DNA of 64,000 nucleotides from Lentzea nigeriaca (GTDB lineage Bacteria; Actinomycetota; Actinomycetes; Mycobacteriales; Pseudonocardiaceae): assembly GCF_016907955.1 (NCBI RefSeq), contig NZ_JAFBCX010000005.1, positions 62,001-126,000 on the forward strand, written 5' to 3'. Shown here piece by piece: positions 46,815-55,287 of the stretch. A program made the position numbers and the translations under genes. Under the pieces are notes generated by a model, which ran no database searches, was not told the origin of the DNA, and worked only from the letters and a program-made list of their open reading frames with translations. Positions within the stretch are counted from its first letter, which is position 1. The number at the start of each line of letters is the position of its first letter.

Positions 46815-48053
46815 ATGGCGGTAAATCTGGATGCGCTGCGCCCCGGCTTCACCGACGACCCGTACTCGGTGCTGAAGAGCCTGCGCGAAGCCGGTCCCGT
46901 GCACCGGGTCGAGGCCTCCGGCGTGCCGATGTGGCTCGTGACCCGCTACCCCGACGTGCGTGCGGCGTTGGACAACCCGCTGCTGTCCTCGCACGGCTCC
47001 GCGCTCGCCGAGCCCCTGCGCGGCCACCCGCACTTCGCGTCGTGGTGGTTCGGCGACCTGTCGGACCACATGATGAACAGCGACGCGCCCGACCACACCC
47101 GCCTGCGCCGCGCGGTGTCGAGCGAGCTCACGACGCGCCGCATCGCCGCGCTGCGCCCCCAGGTCGAGGCGCTGGCGGCCTCCCTGGCCGACGCCTTCGC
47201 CGACGCGGGCCGCTGCGACCTGATCGCGGACTTCGCGGCACCGCTGCCGATCATCGTGCTGATGGAGCTGCTCGGCGTCCCGGCCGTGGACCAGGAGAAC
47301 TTCCGCTACTGGGCGGACGTGGTCACCGGCCTGGCCGACGGCGACGCGTCCTCTGCCCGTGAGGAGGCCTCCGGCTACCTGCAGGACCTGGTGGCGCACA
47401 AGCGCACGTCCGGCGACGACGACCTCATCGGGGCCCTGGCCCGCGCGACCGGCGAGGCCGCGCTGACCGACCGCGAACTCGCCTCTCTCGCGTTCCTGCT
47501 GCTCGTGGCCGGCTACACGACCGCCGTGGACCTCGTCGGCAACGGCACGCTGGCGTTGCTGCGCCACCCGGAGCAGTTGGAGCTTTTGCAGCGCTCGTCG
47601 TCACTGCTGCCAGGAGCCATCGAGGAGTTCCTGCGCTTCGACGGCCCGACCTCGCACCTGATCCGCTTCGCCGCCCGACCGGTGACGATCGGCGGCGTGC
47701 AGATCCCGGCGGGCGACGTCGTGCTGCTGTCCCTGGCCTCCGCCGAGCACGACAGCGCGCGTTACCCCCGAGCCGACCAGCTCAACATCGAACGGGCGGA
47801 CCGCCAGCACCTGGCGTTCGGCCACGGCATCCACTTCTGCCTGGGCGCGCCGCTGGCCCGGCTGGAGGGCGAGGTGGCGTTCCGGACGCTGCTGTCTCGG
47901 TGCGCTGGGCTGACGCTGGACGTGACGCAGCCGCTGGGGTGGCGGGTGTCGCTGGGCAGCCGCGGGTTGCGGACGCTGCCGGTGACGTTCCGGACCAAGC
48001 CGGCCATGCCGCTGGACGAGCAGATGACGGTGAAGGTCCAGAAGCCGATGTAA
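46815..48053 (+). CDS. Cytochrome P450
   Basis: The protein (about 412 residues) has the haem-ligand loop FGHGIHFCLGAPLAR (Cys342), the I-helix oxygen motif LLVAGYTTAVD and the K-helix EEFLR. It is a class I bacterial P450 related to those of secondary metabolism (CYP105/107-like in appearance; subfamily not assignable). No ferredoxin gene is adjacent. The start is uncertain: ATG 46815 gives a normal length, and ATG 46770, overlapping nei, is the alternative. No biosynthetic partners are seen, so the substrate is unknown. Confidence 0.88.
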   Translation: MAVNLDALRPGFTDDPYSVLKSLREAGPVHRVEASGVPMWLVTRYPDVRAALDNPLLSSHGSALAEPLRGHPHFASWWFGDLSDHMMNSDAPDHTRLRRAVSSELTTRRIAALRPQVEALAASLADAFADAGRCDLIADFAAPLPIIVLMELLGVPAVDQENFRYWADVVTGLADGDASSAREEASGYLQDLVAHKRTSGDDDLIGALARATGEAALTDRELASLAFLLLVAGYTTAVDLVGNGTLALLRHPEQLELLQRSSSLLPGAIEEFLRFDGPTSHLIRFAARPVTIGGVQIPAGDVVLLSLASAEHDSARYPRADQLNIERADRQHLAFGHGIHFCLGAPLARLEGEVAFRTLLSRCAGLTLDVTQPLGWRVSLGSRGLRTLPVTFRTKPAMPLDEQMTVKVQKPM

Positions 48054-48083
48054 CGGCCTGGCTGGAAGTCGGCAATCATTGGC

Positions 48084-48629
48084 GTGAGTCAGCCGATGAC
48101 AGTTCCAGTCCACCCACCGCCGGTCACGGCCGCGGCACGCACGTTCGAAGCCATCTACCAGGCCGAGTTCGACGTCGTGACGGCGTACTTCGCGCGGCGC
48201 ACCGCGGACCCGCAGACCGCCGCCGACCTCACCGCGGACACGTTCGTCGCCGCCATCACCTCGTTCGCGACCTTCGACCGCACCAAGGGCACCGCCCGAT
48301 CCTGGCTGCTGGGCATCGGCCGCCGGATCTTCGCGCAGCACTGCGAGGCCGTCACGCGTGGCCGGGACGTGGTCGTGCGCATGAACGGCCGCCGTGCGCT
48401 GTCCGGTGACGAGATCGACGACCTCGTGGGCCGCATCGACGCCGAACGCGAAGGTCGCGAGCTGGTCGCGGCGATGGCCGCGTTGCCGGCGCTCGACCGC
48501 GAGGTCGTCGAGCTCGTCGACCTGGTCGGCATGACACCGAAGGAAGCCGCGGCCGTGCTGGGCGTCTCGTCCGGCGCGGTGCGGATCAGGCTCTTCCGAG
48601 CACGCGGCAAGTTGAGGGGGCAGGCATGA
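48084..48629 (+). CDS. ECF-type RNA polymerase sigma factor
   Basis: The 181 residues show region 2 (FEAIYQAEFDVVTAYFARRT, then TAADLTADTFVAAI and ARSWLLGIGRRI) and region 4 (LPALDREVVELVDLVGMTPKEAAAVLGVS). It is unlike the SigD/ShbA group upstream. The stop overlaps the start of the next gene, whose product is a small membrane protein, the usual layout for an ECF sigma and its regulator. The start GTG 48084 or ATG 48096 are both possible. Confidence 0.87.
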   Translation: MSQPMTVPVHPPPVTAAARTFEAIYQAEFDVVTAYFARRTADPQTAADLTADTFVAAITSFATFDRTKGTARSWLLGIGRRIFAQHCEAVTRGRDVVVRMNGRRALSGDEIDDLVGRIDAEREGRELVAAMAALPALDREVVELVDLVGMTPKEAAAVLGVSSGAVRIRLFRARGKLRGQA

Positions 48630-49150
48630 CTTTCAAGGAGAACCTTCTGGACGACCTGATGCGTGAGCACGGGCCGGCGGTGGCCGAACCTGAGCCGTCG
48701 AAGCGATCGACCAGGCCGCTGCTGGTGGCGGCCGGGACGTTGGCGGTTGCCGGCGTGGCCACCGTGGCGATCACCACGAGCGGCAGCGCTCCGGAGGCGT
48801 ACGCGGTCACCAAGAACGCGGACGGCAGCGTCACGGTGACCATCAAGGACATCAAAGGGGTCGCCCCTGCGAATGCGAAGCTGCGCGAGTACGGGATCCA
48901 CGCCAAAGCGGTACCGATGTCGCGTGAGTGTCCTCCGCTCGACGAGAGCAAGATGAAGATCGCTGAGGACTACAAGCTGCCGCGCCAGAACGAGGCGGAC
49001 GGGTCGGTCACGATGAGCCCTGGCGACGTCCCGGACGGGTGGACGATCCTGCTGGGTGTCTCGAACCTGCCGAACCGCGGCACCGGACTGGGCTACACCG
49101 GTCCGCACCGCGACCCGGCGCCGGACTGCTTGGACGAGGTCGGCGACTAG
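48626..49150 (+). CDS. Membrane protein in the anti-sigma position
   Basis: The 174-residue protein has a short cytoplasmic part (MTFKENLLDDLMREHG...), one transmembrane helix (about 31-51, PLLVAAGTLAVAGVATVAIT) and a ~120-residue extracytoplasmic domain. The layout and the ATGA overlap with the ECF sigma gene fit an anti-sigma factor or sigma-controlled sensor, but no zinc-binding HxxxCxxC motif is present. Two Cys (RECPPL and PDCLDE) could form a disulfide outside. The role is inferred from position only. A hairpin follows seven bases after the stop. Confidence 0.65.
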   Translation: MTFKENLLDDLMREHGPAVAEPEPSKRSTRPLLVAAGTLAVAGVATVAITTSGSAPEAYAVTKNADGSVTVTIKDIKGVAPANAKLREYGIHAKAVPMSRECPPLDESKMKIAEDYKLPRQNEADGSVTMSPGDVPDGWTILLGVSNLPNRGTGLGYTGPHRDPAPDCLDEVGD

Positions 49151-49156
49151 GGAGCG

Positions 49157-49193
49157 CGCGCCCACCCTGAACTGGCGTTATAGGGTGGGCGCG
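49157..49193 (+). terminator. Hairpin overlapping the pyrD start
   Basis: Exact 12-base arms (49157-49168, 49182-49193) enclose a 13-base loop. The right arm reaches the first base of the pyrD GTG, and TTATAG within the loop/right arm resembles a -10 box. It may end the upstream transcript, or regulate pyrD. Confidence 0.6.
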
Positions 49194-50170
49194 TGGTCTA
49201 CAAGCAGGTGGTTCGCAGGGCGTTGTTCGGAATGCACGGCGGCGACGCGGAGCGGGTCCACGAGACCACGCTCGCCGTCATGGCCCGGCTGAGCCCGCTG
49301 GCGAGGTTCGCGCGCAACCAGAACAACCCGCGCACCGTCTTCGGCGTCCGGTTCCCCAATCCGGTCGGCCTCGCGGCGGGCCTCGACAAGGACGGGCGTG
49401 CGCTGCCGGCGTGGGCCGCGCTCGGGTTCGGGTTCGTCGAGGTCGGCACCGTCACCTGGCACGCCCAGCCGGGCAACCCGAAGCCGCGGCTGTTCCGGCT
49501 CCGCGAGGACGAGGCGATCATCAACCGGATGGGTTTCAACAACGCCGGAGCCCAGGCGCTCGCCGACCGGCTAGACCGGATCACCCTCAGGGCGCCGCTG
49601 GGAATCAGCCTCGGCAAGTCCAAGATCACGCCGGTCGAGGACGCCGTCCAGGACTACCTCAACTCGCTCGAAGCGCTGAAGAACCACGGCGACTACTACG
49701 CCATCAACGTCAGCTCGCCGAACACGCCGGGACTACGCAGCCTGCAGGACAAGGGCGCGCTCACCGAGCTCGTCCAGGCGCTCACCGCGGCCACGGACAA
49801 GCCGATGCTGGTCAAGATCGCGCCCGACCTCACCGACGACGCCATCGAGGAGGTCATCCAGGTGTGCGTGGACAACGGCGTCAAGGGCCTCATCGCCACG
49901 AACACCACCCTCAGCCGTGAGGGCCTCCAGAGCCCCCACAGGACCGAGACCGGCGGCCTCAGCGGCAAGCCGCTCACCCAGCGCGCGAACGACGTCGTCC
50001 GGTTCATCACCAAGAACAGCGAGCTGCCGGTCATCGGGGTCGGTGGCATCGCGAGCGCGGACGACGCCAAGCGCATGATCGACGCCGGGGCGAGCCTCGT
50101 GCAGATCTACACCGGGTTCATCTACGAGGGGCCGGGGCTGGTGTCGAGGATCAACCGCGCGCTGCGGTGA
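49193..50170 (+). CDS. pyrD: Dihydroorotate dehydrogenase, class 2 (quinone)
   Basis: PyrD oxidises dihydroorotate to orotate in pyrimidine synthesis, passing electrons to membrane quinone. The 325 residues contain [37 protein letters not shown], the catalytic Ser in [25 protein letters not shown] and the FMN phosphate site [13 protein letters not shown]. The N-terminal helical extension (1-40) marks the membrane-associated class 2. The GTG start has no ribosome site but a TTATAG ~8 bases upstream, so the mRNA may be leaderless. It is convergent with, and directly abuts, the uracil permease. Confidence 0.95.
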   Translation: MVYKQVVRRALFGMHGGDAERVHETTLAVMARLSPLARFARNQNNPRTVFGVRFPNPVGLAAGLDKDGRALPAWAALGFGFVEVGTVTWHAQPGNPKPRLFRLREDEAIINRMGFNNAGAQALADRLDRITLRAPLGISLGKSKITPVEDAVQDYLNSLEALKNHGDYYAINVSSPNTPGLRSLQDKGALTELVQALTAATDKPMLVKIAPDLTDDAIEEVIQVCVDNGVKGLIATNTTLSREGLQSPHRTETGGLSGKPLTQRANDVVRFITKNSELPVIGVGGIASADDAKRMIDAGASLVQIYTGFIYEGPGLVSRINRALR

Positions 50171-51424
50171 TCAGGTGCGGCGGGCGGCTCGCAGCCAGCG
50201 CATCACCGGGTGCAGGATCACGACGAGCAGCGAGCCCCACACCATGCCGCCCATCGACAGGTCGCCGATCTCGATGGTCAGGTCGCCGACACCGGCCACC
50301 AGCGCGGCGCCGCCGACCATCGCGTTGACCGGGCTCGTGAGGTCGACGCCGCGGTCCATCCAGATCCGCACGCCGATGAGCACGATCAGGCCGTAGAGCA
50401 CCAACGTGCAGCCGCCCAGCACACCCGCCGGGATGGTGCCGAACAGCGCGATGGCCTTCGGGGAGAACGCGAGCGCCGCGGCGATCACACCGGCGAACGC
50501 GAACGCCGCCGTGGAGTACACGCGTGTCACGGCCATGACGCCGATGTTCTCGGAGTACGTCGTCGTCCCGACACCACCGCCCAGACCGGACAGCGCCGTC
50601 GACAGCCCGTTCGCGATGATCGCGTCGCCCGCGCTGCCGTCGAGGTTGCGGCCGGTCAGCGCCGCGACGGCCTTCACGTGGCCCACGACCTCGGCCACCA
50701 GGACGATCACGACCGGCAGCATCAGCAGCACGACGGACGGCCGCAGCTCCGGCTGGTACACCTGCGGCAGGCCCACCCACGCGGCGTCGCGCAGGGCCGT
50801 GAACTTCTCCGCGGGGACCGCGCCGAACGCGAGCCCGCCCAGCCAGGCCGCCACGAAGCCCAGCAGGACCGCGAACCGGTTCAGCAAGCCCCTGCCCAGC
50901 ACGCCGGCCAGCAGGATCACCACGGTCGTCAGAGCGGCCAGCAACGGCTGCCTGGCGAAGTGCGAGGTGGCCTGGTGCGAGAGGTTCAGGCCGATGATGA
51001 TCACGACGGCGCCGGAGACGACCGGCGGCATGACCGACTCCAGCAGCCGCACGCCGAGTGCCTTGACCGCGATGCCGACGACGATCACGAGCAGACCGGC
51101 GGCGACGACACCGCCGAGCTGAGCCGCGATGCCCTGTTCGCGGGCGGCGACGAGAGGCGCGACGAACGCGAAGGACGAGCCCAGGTAGCTCGGGACGCGG
51201 TTCTTGGTGATCACCAGGAACAGCAGCGTGCCCAGGCCGGAGAACAGCAGCGTGGTGGCGACGGGGAGGCCGGTGGCGGTGGGGACGAGCACGGTCGCGC
51301 CGAACATCGCGACCAGGTGCTGCACCCCGAACCCGATGGTGAGCGGCCAGCTCACCCGCTCCTGCGGTGCGACGGTTTCACTGTCGGTGATCCGACCGTC
51401 CCCGTGCACGGTCCACAACGCCAA
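50171..51424 (-). CDS. NCS2-family uracil/xanthine permease
   Basis: The 417-residue membrane protein has about 12-14 helices and NCS2 motifs: QHLVAMFGATVLVP near the N-terminus, SSFAFVAPL, IIGLNLSHQA and the signature GGVGTTTYSENIGVMAVTRVYS. It most likely imports uracil (UraA/PyrP type), matching its pyrD neighbour. TTG 51424 is preferred because GGGAGG lies seven bases upstream and the product then starts LALWTVHGDGR as in relatives. It ends exactly next to the pyrD stop. Confidence 0.88.
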   Translation of the reverse strand: MALWTVHGDGRITDSETVAPQERVSWPLTIGFGVQHLVAMFGATVLVPTATGLPVATTLLFSGLGTLLFLVITKNRVPSYLGSSFAFVAPLVAAREQGIAAQLGGVVAAGLLVIVVGIAVKALGVRLLESVMPPVVSGAVVIIIGLNLSHQATSHFARQPLLAALTTVVILLAGVLGRGLLNRFAVLLGFVAAWLGGLAFGAVPAEKFTALRDAAWVGLPQVYQPELRPSVVLLMLPVVIVLVAEVVGHVKAVAALTGRNLDGSAGDAIIANGLSTALSGLGGGVGTTTYSENIGVMAVTRVYSTAAFAFAGVIAAALAFSPKAIALFGTIPAGVLGGCTLVLYGLIVLIGVRIWMDRGVDLTSPVNAMVGGAALVAGVGDLTIEIGDLSMGGMVWGSLLVVILHPVMRWLRAARRT

Positions 51425-51590
51425 CGCACTGCCTCCCGGCAACCCAGCCGGACTTCCCGCTGCCCGGCCCCGGAATCCTGCCACGCCATGTAGTGGCTAC
51501 GGCTAGATAACGGTCTGATAATCACACGATCGCCGTAAAGATCTCCAGGGGGGACCGTCGAATAGGCGCATGCGACTACAAAGCGTCACA

Positions 51591-52418
51591 TCAGTGCGCT
51601 GAATAGCCTGACACGTCCCGCATCGCCGACGCGAGACCAGCCATGTGGTCGGTGGCGTCGTCCAGCACCTGGCGCGGATCCTGGAACGCCGTGCTCGCCG
51701 CCAGCGCCTGACCGGCGGCCGCCACCAGCGAACAGTAGCGGTCCACGCCGTCCGCCAGTTGGATTCTGAGCACGCGCACGCCCTCGACGAGCGGTGCGCG
51801 CTCCAGCGGCGGCGCGGTGTTCCTGGCGCGTTCCACGGCCTGGAGCTGGGCTGACACCGACCGGATGGCCGCGGAGGCCTCCTGTGCGGTCTGCCGGGCG
51901 TGCTGGACGGATTCCGTCGGCATCGACGTGAGCATCGGCGAGTCGAGCTGGCGCAGCAGCTCGGTCATCGCGTCCTCCGCCTCGTGGAGCTTCTCCATCG
52001 GGATGCGCGCGGCGGAGATGTGGGCGGGCAGCGGTGGCCGCGGAGCGGGCGGCGGGGACAGCTCCAGCCGCTGCTTCGCGGATTTGAGCTCCCGCAGCTT
52101 GAACCCGCTGCGGACGGCGAGCAGGCCGGGCAGGGCGGCACCGATCGTGCCGGTGACGGTCGCCCACGTGCCGAGCACGCCGGTGAAACCGAAGACGGCC
52201 AGCGTGCCGAAGATCGTGATCAACGCGAGCCAGAACGTCAGCACGGCGTTGGTGCGCTTGCGCTTGCGCTCGAGCTTCGCGCGGGGGTCGTTCCACTTGT
52301 GCAGGCGGTAGCGCGCCTGCTCGGCCAGCGGGTGGCCCTGGAGCGACGCACCCAACTCGTTGACGACCTTGCGGACGATCTCGTTGTTGGGACGGTTTCT
52401 CCAGGGCTCCATGATCAC
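51591..52418 (-). CDS. pspM: Phage-shock envelope stress protein PspM
   Basis: The 275-residue protein corresponds to the gene after pspA in actinobacteria (PspM, Rv2743c in M. tuberculosis), a membrane partner of PspA. It has a basic N-terminal region, two adjacent transmembrane helices (about 58-75 and 82-101) and a long helical C-terminal part (about 140-275). AGGAGGGG lies seven bases before the GTG at 52418; an internal ATG two codons later is possible. It is 31 bases behind pspA. The assignment rests on synteny plus topology. No pspN follows. Confidence 0.82.
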   Translation of the reverse strand: MIMEPWRNRPNNEIVRKVVNELGASLQGHPLAEQARYRLHKWNDPRAKLERKRKRTNAVLTFWLALITIFGTLAVFGFTGVLGTWATVTGTIGAALPGLLAVRSGFKLRELKSAKQRLELSPPPAPRPPLPAHISAARIPMEKLHEAEDAMTELLRQLDSPMLTSMPTESVQHARQTAQEASAAIRSVSAQLQAVERARNTAPPLERAPLVEGVRVLRIQLADGVDRYCSLVAAAGQALAASTAFQDPRQVLDDATDHMAGLASAMRDVSGYSAH

Positions 52419-52449
52419 CTGCTGACCCCTCCTGCCCCCTCGTCAGAAC

Positions 52450-53301
52450 TCAGTTCTGAGCCGGCGGGACCTGCTGCTGCGTGGTCTTCTGCTCCTGCTG
52501 GACGCGCTGCGCGATCTCGGCCTGGATCTGCGCCGCGGCGCTGTTGCCCGCGGTGACCTGCGGCGGCGTGCTGCTCTGGCCACCGTGCATGGACGCGCGG
52601 ATCTGCTCGAGACGCGAGGCGCCGGCGAGCTGCGTGGTCGAGGCCTGGACCTCGAGCATGCGGCCCTGCACCGAGTTCTGGGCCAGCTCGGCGGACCCGA
52701 TCGCGGTGGCGTAGCGCTTCTCGATCTTGTCGCGGACCTCTTCCAGCGACGGCACGTTGCCCGGCGCGGCGAGCTCGCTCATCTGGGTCAGCGACGCGGA
52801 GACCTGCTCCTGCATCTTCGCCTGCTCCAGCTGGCTGAGGAGCTTCGTGCGCTCGGCGAGCTTCTGCTGCAGCATCATCGAGTTGCGTTCGACAGCCTGC
52901 TTGGCCTGTGCGGCGGCCTGCAGCGACTGGTCGTGCAGCGTCTTCAGGTCCTCGATGCCCTGCTCGGCGGTGACGAGCTGGGTGGCGAAGCCCTGGGCGG
53001 CGTTCTCGAACTGCTGGGCCTTCTGCTCGTCACCCTTCGAGCGCGCCTCGTCGGCGAGCACGAGCGCCTGACGCGCGGAGGACTGCAGCTTCTCGACCTC
53101 GCCGAGCTGCCGGTTCAGCTTCATCTCCAGCTGCCGCTGGTTTCCGATCACGGCCGCCGCCTGCTGAGAAAGCGCCTGGTGCTGACGCTGCGCCTCCTCG
53201 ATGGCCTGCTGGATCTGCACCTTCGGGTCAGCGTGCTCGTCGATCTTGGACGAGAACGATGCCATCAGGTACTTCCAGAACTTCACGAACGGACTGGCCA
53301 T
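52450..53301 (-). CDS. pspA: Phage shock protein A (PspA/IM30 family)
   Basis: PspA coats damaged membrane and controls the envelope stress response. The 283-residue protein is almost wholly coiled coil, starting with the amphipathic membrane-binding helix [17 protein letters not shown] and continuing through [40 protein letters not shown] and [16 protein letters not shown]. The Gln-rich C-terminal tail (about 240-283) is actinobacterial in style. Its gene follows clgR on the same strand, but across a 406-base gap with strong secondary structure. Confidence 0.94.
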   Translation of the reverse strand: MASPFVKFWKYLMASFSSKIDEHADPKVQIQQAIEEAQRQHQALSQQAAAVIGNQRQLEMKLNRQLGEVEKLQSSARQALVLADEARSKGDEQKAQQFENAAQGFATQLVTAEQGIEDLKTLHDQSLQAAAQAKQAVERNSMMLQQKLAERTKLLSQLEQAKMQEQVSASLTQMSELAAPGNVPSLEEVRDKIEKRYATAIGSAELAQNSVQGRMLEVQASTTQLAGASRLEQIRASMHGGQSSTPPQVTAGNSAAAQIQAEIAQRVQQEQKTTQQQVPPAQN

Positions 53302-53586
53302 CTCCTACGCCTGCCTTCTCGGTGCCGGTGTTGGATCCATCGTCTCAATTGTGCGTCGGCGGTTCCACCAACCTGGGGAGATATCCGGGAAGACCCCGAC
53401 CCACCCCGGGACTTTGGATTGAACGCCCGACGGCGCCCAATCCTGCCCGCACCCGCGCCCCGAGACGCGGTGACCCAGCGTGCTGTGGCCAAGCCGTTGC
53501 CTGCCGATCAGCACGCTGCCGTCGTTGCCAGTTGAACGTGCGAGCGGCCACCGTTGTTGCAGACCGTCACGTGTTCGGGGCCACAG

Positions 53587-53641
53587 CGGTACGCGGGGAG
53601 CTTTCGTACTCTCCTGCCGTACGAAAGCTCCCCGCGTACCG
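53587..53641. repeat. Perfect 23-bp inverted repeat with 9-base loop
   Basis: Arms 53587-53609 and 53619-53641 are exact complements around the loop TCTCCTGCC. An outer 7-base pair (GTTCGGG near 53573-53581 with CCCGAAC at 53643-53649) extends the structure. Length and perfection suggest a dispersed palindromic element or a powerful terminator. Confidence 0.8.
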
Positions 53642-53652
53642 TCCCGAACGGG

Positions 53653-53695
53653 CGAATGCGAGCGACCCCGTCCGCATTCGTGGCGAACGGGGTCG
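53653..53695. promoter_or_regulatory. Two mutually exclusive hairpins after clgR
   Basis: Segment 53653-53660 pairs with 53673-53680 (8 bp), and 53663-53671 pairs with 53687-53695 (9 bp). The order 1-2-3-4 with 1:3 and 2:4 pairing means that the two stems compete or form a pseudoknot, as in attenuators. It lies right after the clgR stop. Confidence 0.55.
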
Positions 53696-53707
53696 AGGAC
53701 GACATGA

Positions 53708-54130
53708 TCAAGCTGCGACGACGGCCTTCGGCGGCTCGCCGATCTTGCTCGTGAGCCGATGACTGAGCATCGGCTGCAGGCGCAGGTCGGACAGGTCGTC
53801 CGAGAGCGTGGTCGGCAGCACGCGGCCACCTTCGAGCTTGCCGTGCTCCGAACGGCCGTCGGGGACGGTGTCCGGCACCGTGTCGGGCGTCTGCGAGACG
53901 GCGCCGATGTCGGAGGCGACGTGGTGCAGCAGCTCGGACAGCGGCAGCTCTAACGCTTCACAGATGGCCGCGAGGAGCTCGCTGGACGCCTCTTTGCGGC
54001 CGCGCTCCACCTCGGACAGGTACCCCAGGCTCACGCGGGCGGTCCGAGAGACCTCGCGCAGCGTGCGGCGTTGGTTGGTGCGGGCATGGCGAAGCCGATC
54101 ACCGATCGCCTCGCGTAGCAGCACGGTCAT
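53708..54130 (-). CDS. clgR: Cro/C1-type stress regulator ClgR
   Basis: ClgR activates protease genes (clpP, clpC, lon) and, in mycobacteria, the pspA operon. The 140 residues have a helix-turn-helix [28 protein letters not shown] (about 22-49) and end KAVVAA. A C-terminal Ala-Ala is the known ClpP-dependent degradation tag of ClgR in Streptomyces and Corynebacterium relatives. ATG 54130 is preceded by AGGAGG. An autoregulatory ClgR-like site lies about 80 bases upstream. Gene order cinA-clgR-pspA supports the name. Confidence 0.92.
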   Translation of the reverse strand: MTVLLREAIGDRLRHARTNQRRTLREVSRTARVSLGYLSEVERGRKEASSELLAAICEALELPLSELLHHVASDIGAVSQTPDTVPDTVPDGRSEHGKLEGGRVLPTTLSDDLSDLRLQPMLSHRLTSKIGEPPKAVVAA

Positions 54131-54205
54131 CGCGCGCCTCCTTCCGGCCGGCCGTGTCCCTACGTTACCGATCGACACCGACAACGGGCAGTGACTTCCG
54201 AACAC

Positions 54206-54222
54206 GTCCGCCAAGGGCGAAC
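54206..54222 (-). promoter_or_regulatory. Candidate ClgR operator upstream of clgR
   Basis: On the clgR strand the sequence GTTCGCCCTTGGCGGAC matches the published ClgR core CGCYNANRGCG at 10 of 11 positions. It sits about 76-92 bases before the ATG, between the cinA stop and clgR. Autoregulation is known for ClgR in related genera. Confidence 0.55.
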
Positions 54223-54232
54223 GAACGCGAAG

Positions 54233-54712
54233 TCATCGTTTGTTCCCGTCTGCGGTCATCAGCAGGTATTCCGACAGCAGGACCAGCGCTTTCTCCACGG
54301 CTGTGGAACGCACCGCTTTCCGGTCGCCACTCACCGTGATTGTCCGCACTGTGGACACTCCAGGCCCGCTCAAGCCGATGTGGACCGTTCCTGGAGCGAC
54401 TCCGTCCTGCGGGTCAGGTCCGGCGACGCCGGTCAGCCCGATTCCCCAGTCCGATTTGCACCGGTTCCGGGCGCCCTGCGCCAGTTGGATCGCAACGTCG
54501 GGATGCACGGCGCCGTGCTCGTCGAGCAACTGCTGATCCACGCCGGCGAGCTCTTGTTTGAGCTCGGTGGCGTAGACGATCAACCCACCGCGGACCACGG
54601 CACTCGCCCCCGGTGTGTCGACGATCGTCGCGCACAGCAGACCCGCGGTCAGCGACTCGGCAGTGGCTACGGTCTGCCCACGCGCCTTCAGCAGGTCGAC
54701 GACGTTCGTCAC
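54233..54712 (-). CDS. cinA: CinA-C/PncC-type nicotinamide-nucleotide amidase
   Basis: The 159-residue CinA C-terminal-domain protein deamidates NMN to nicotinate mononucleotide. Motifs ATAESLTAGLL (with the catalytic Ser), VVRGGLIVYATELKQELAGV and WGIGLTGVAGP are intact. It lacks the N-terminal MoCF-like domain, so it is the short PncC form. The GTG overlaps the pgsA stop, so it is co-translated in the rimO-pgsA-cinA run and lies upstream of clgR. Confidence 0.9.
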   Translation of the reverse strand: MTNVVDLLKARGQTVATAESLTAGLLCATIVDTPGASAVVRGGLIVYATELKQELAGVDQQLLDEHGAVHPDVAIQLAQGARNRCKSDWGIGLTGVAGPDPQDGVAPGTVHIGLSGPGVSTVRTITVSGDRKAVRSTAVEKALVLLSEYLLMTADGNKR

Positions 54713-55287
54713 GCCACCGCCCTACCCGCGCGGGCTTTCAACTTAAACGCGCGGATGACGTAATCGATTCCCGTGACGACCGTGAGGATCAGTGCCGCGG
54801 CCATGATCACCCAGGCGATGACCGCGATGACGTCGTTCTGCGGCAGCAGGAACAACCCGATGGCGATGATCTGCAGCAACGTCTTGGCCTTGCCACCGCG
54901 GCTGGCCGGGATCACGCCGTAGCGGATCACCCAGAACCGCAGCAGCGTCACGCCCACCTCGCGTACGGCGATGACGATCGTGATCCACCACGGCAGCACG
55001 TCGAGGATGCTCAGGCCCACCAGCGCGGACCCGGTCAGCGCCTTGTCCGCGATCGGGTCGGCGATCTTGCCGAAGTCGGTGATCAGCCCGTGCTTGCGGG
55101 CGAGCGTGCCGTCGATGTGGTCGGTGAAGCTCGCGACGGCGAAGATCCCGAACGCGATGAGCCGCCACGTCGTGTCGAAGCCGCCCGCCGCGAACAGTGA
55201 GAGCAGGAAGACCGGGACCAGTGCCATCCGCGCCATCGTGAGGACGTTGGCGACGTTGAGCAGCGGGACCTTCCTGGCCTCCGTCAT
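54709..55287 (-). CDS. pgsA: CDP-alcohol phosphatidyltransferase, PgsA type
   Basis: This membrane enzyme makes phosphatidylglycerol phosphate from CDP-diacylglycerol and glycerol-3-phosphate. The motif [12 protein letters not shown]...GKIADPIAD gives the catalytic D-x2-D-G-x2-A-R-x8-G-x3-D-x3-D (about residues 56-78). Six hydrophobic helices fit 192 residues. ATG 55287 overlaps the rimO stop; longer frames read through rimO. It corresponds to pgsA3 beside clgR in M. tuberculosis. Anionic phospholipid supply fits the neighbouring envelope-stress genes. Confidence 0.92.
   Translation of the reverse strand: MTEARKVPLLNVANVLTMARMALVPVFLLSLFAAGGFDTTWRLIAFGIFAVASFTDHIDGTLARKHGLITDFGKIADPIADKALTGSALVGLSILDVLPWWITIVIAVREVGVTLLRFWVIRYGVIPASRGGKAKTLLQIIAIGLFLLPQNDVIAVIAWVIMAAALILTVVTGIDYVIRAFKLKARAGRAVA

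Larger units (their letters stand above)
53302..53707. other. Structured clgR-pspA intergenic region
   Basis: This 406-base gap separates clgR (stop at 53708) and pspA (start 53301), both on the minus strand. It has no credible gene but carries a very long hairpin (53587-53641) and two overlapping shorter hairpins (53653-53695), described separately. The half nearer pspA (53302-53560) probably contains the pspA promoter. Confidence 0.7.
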
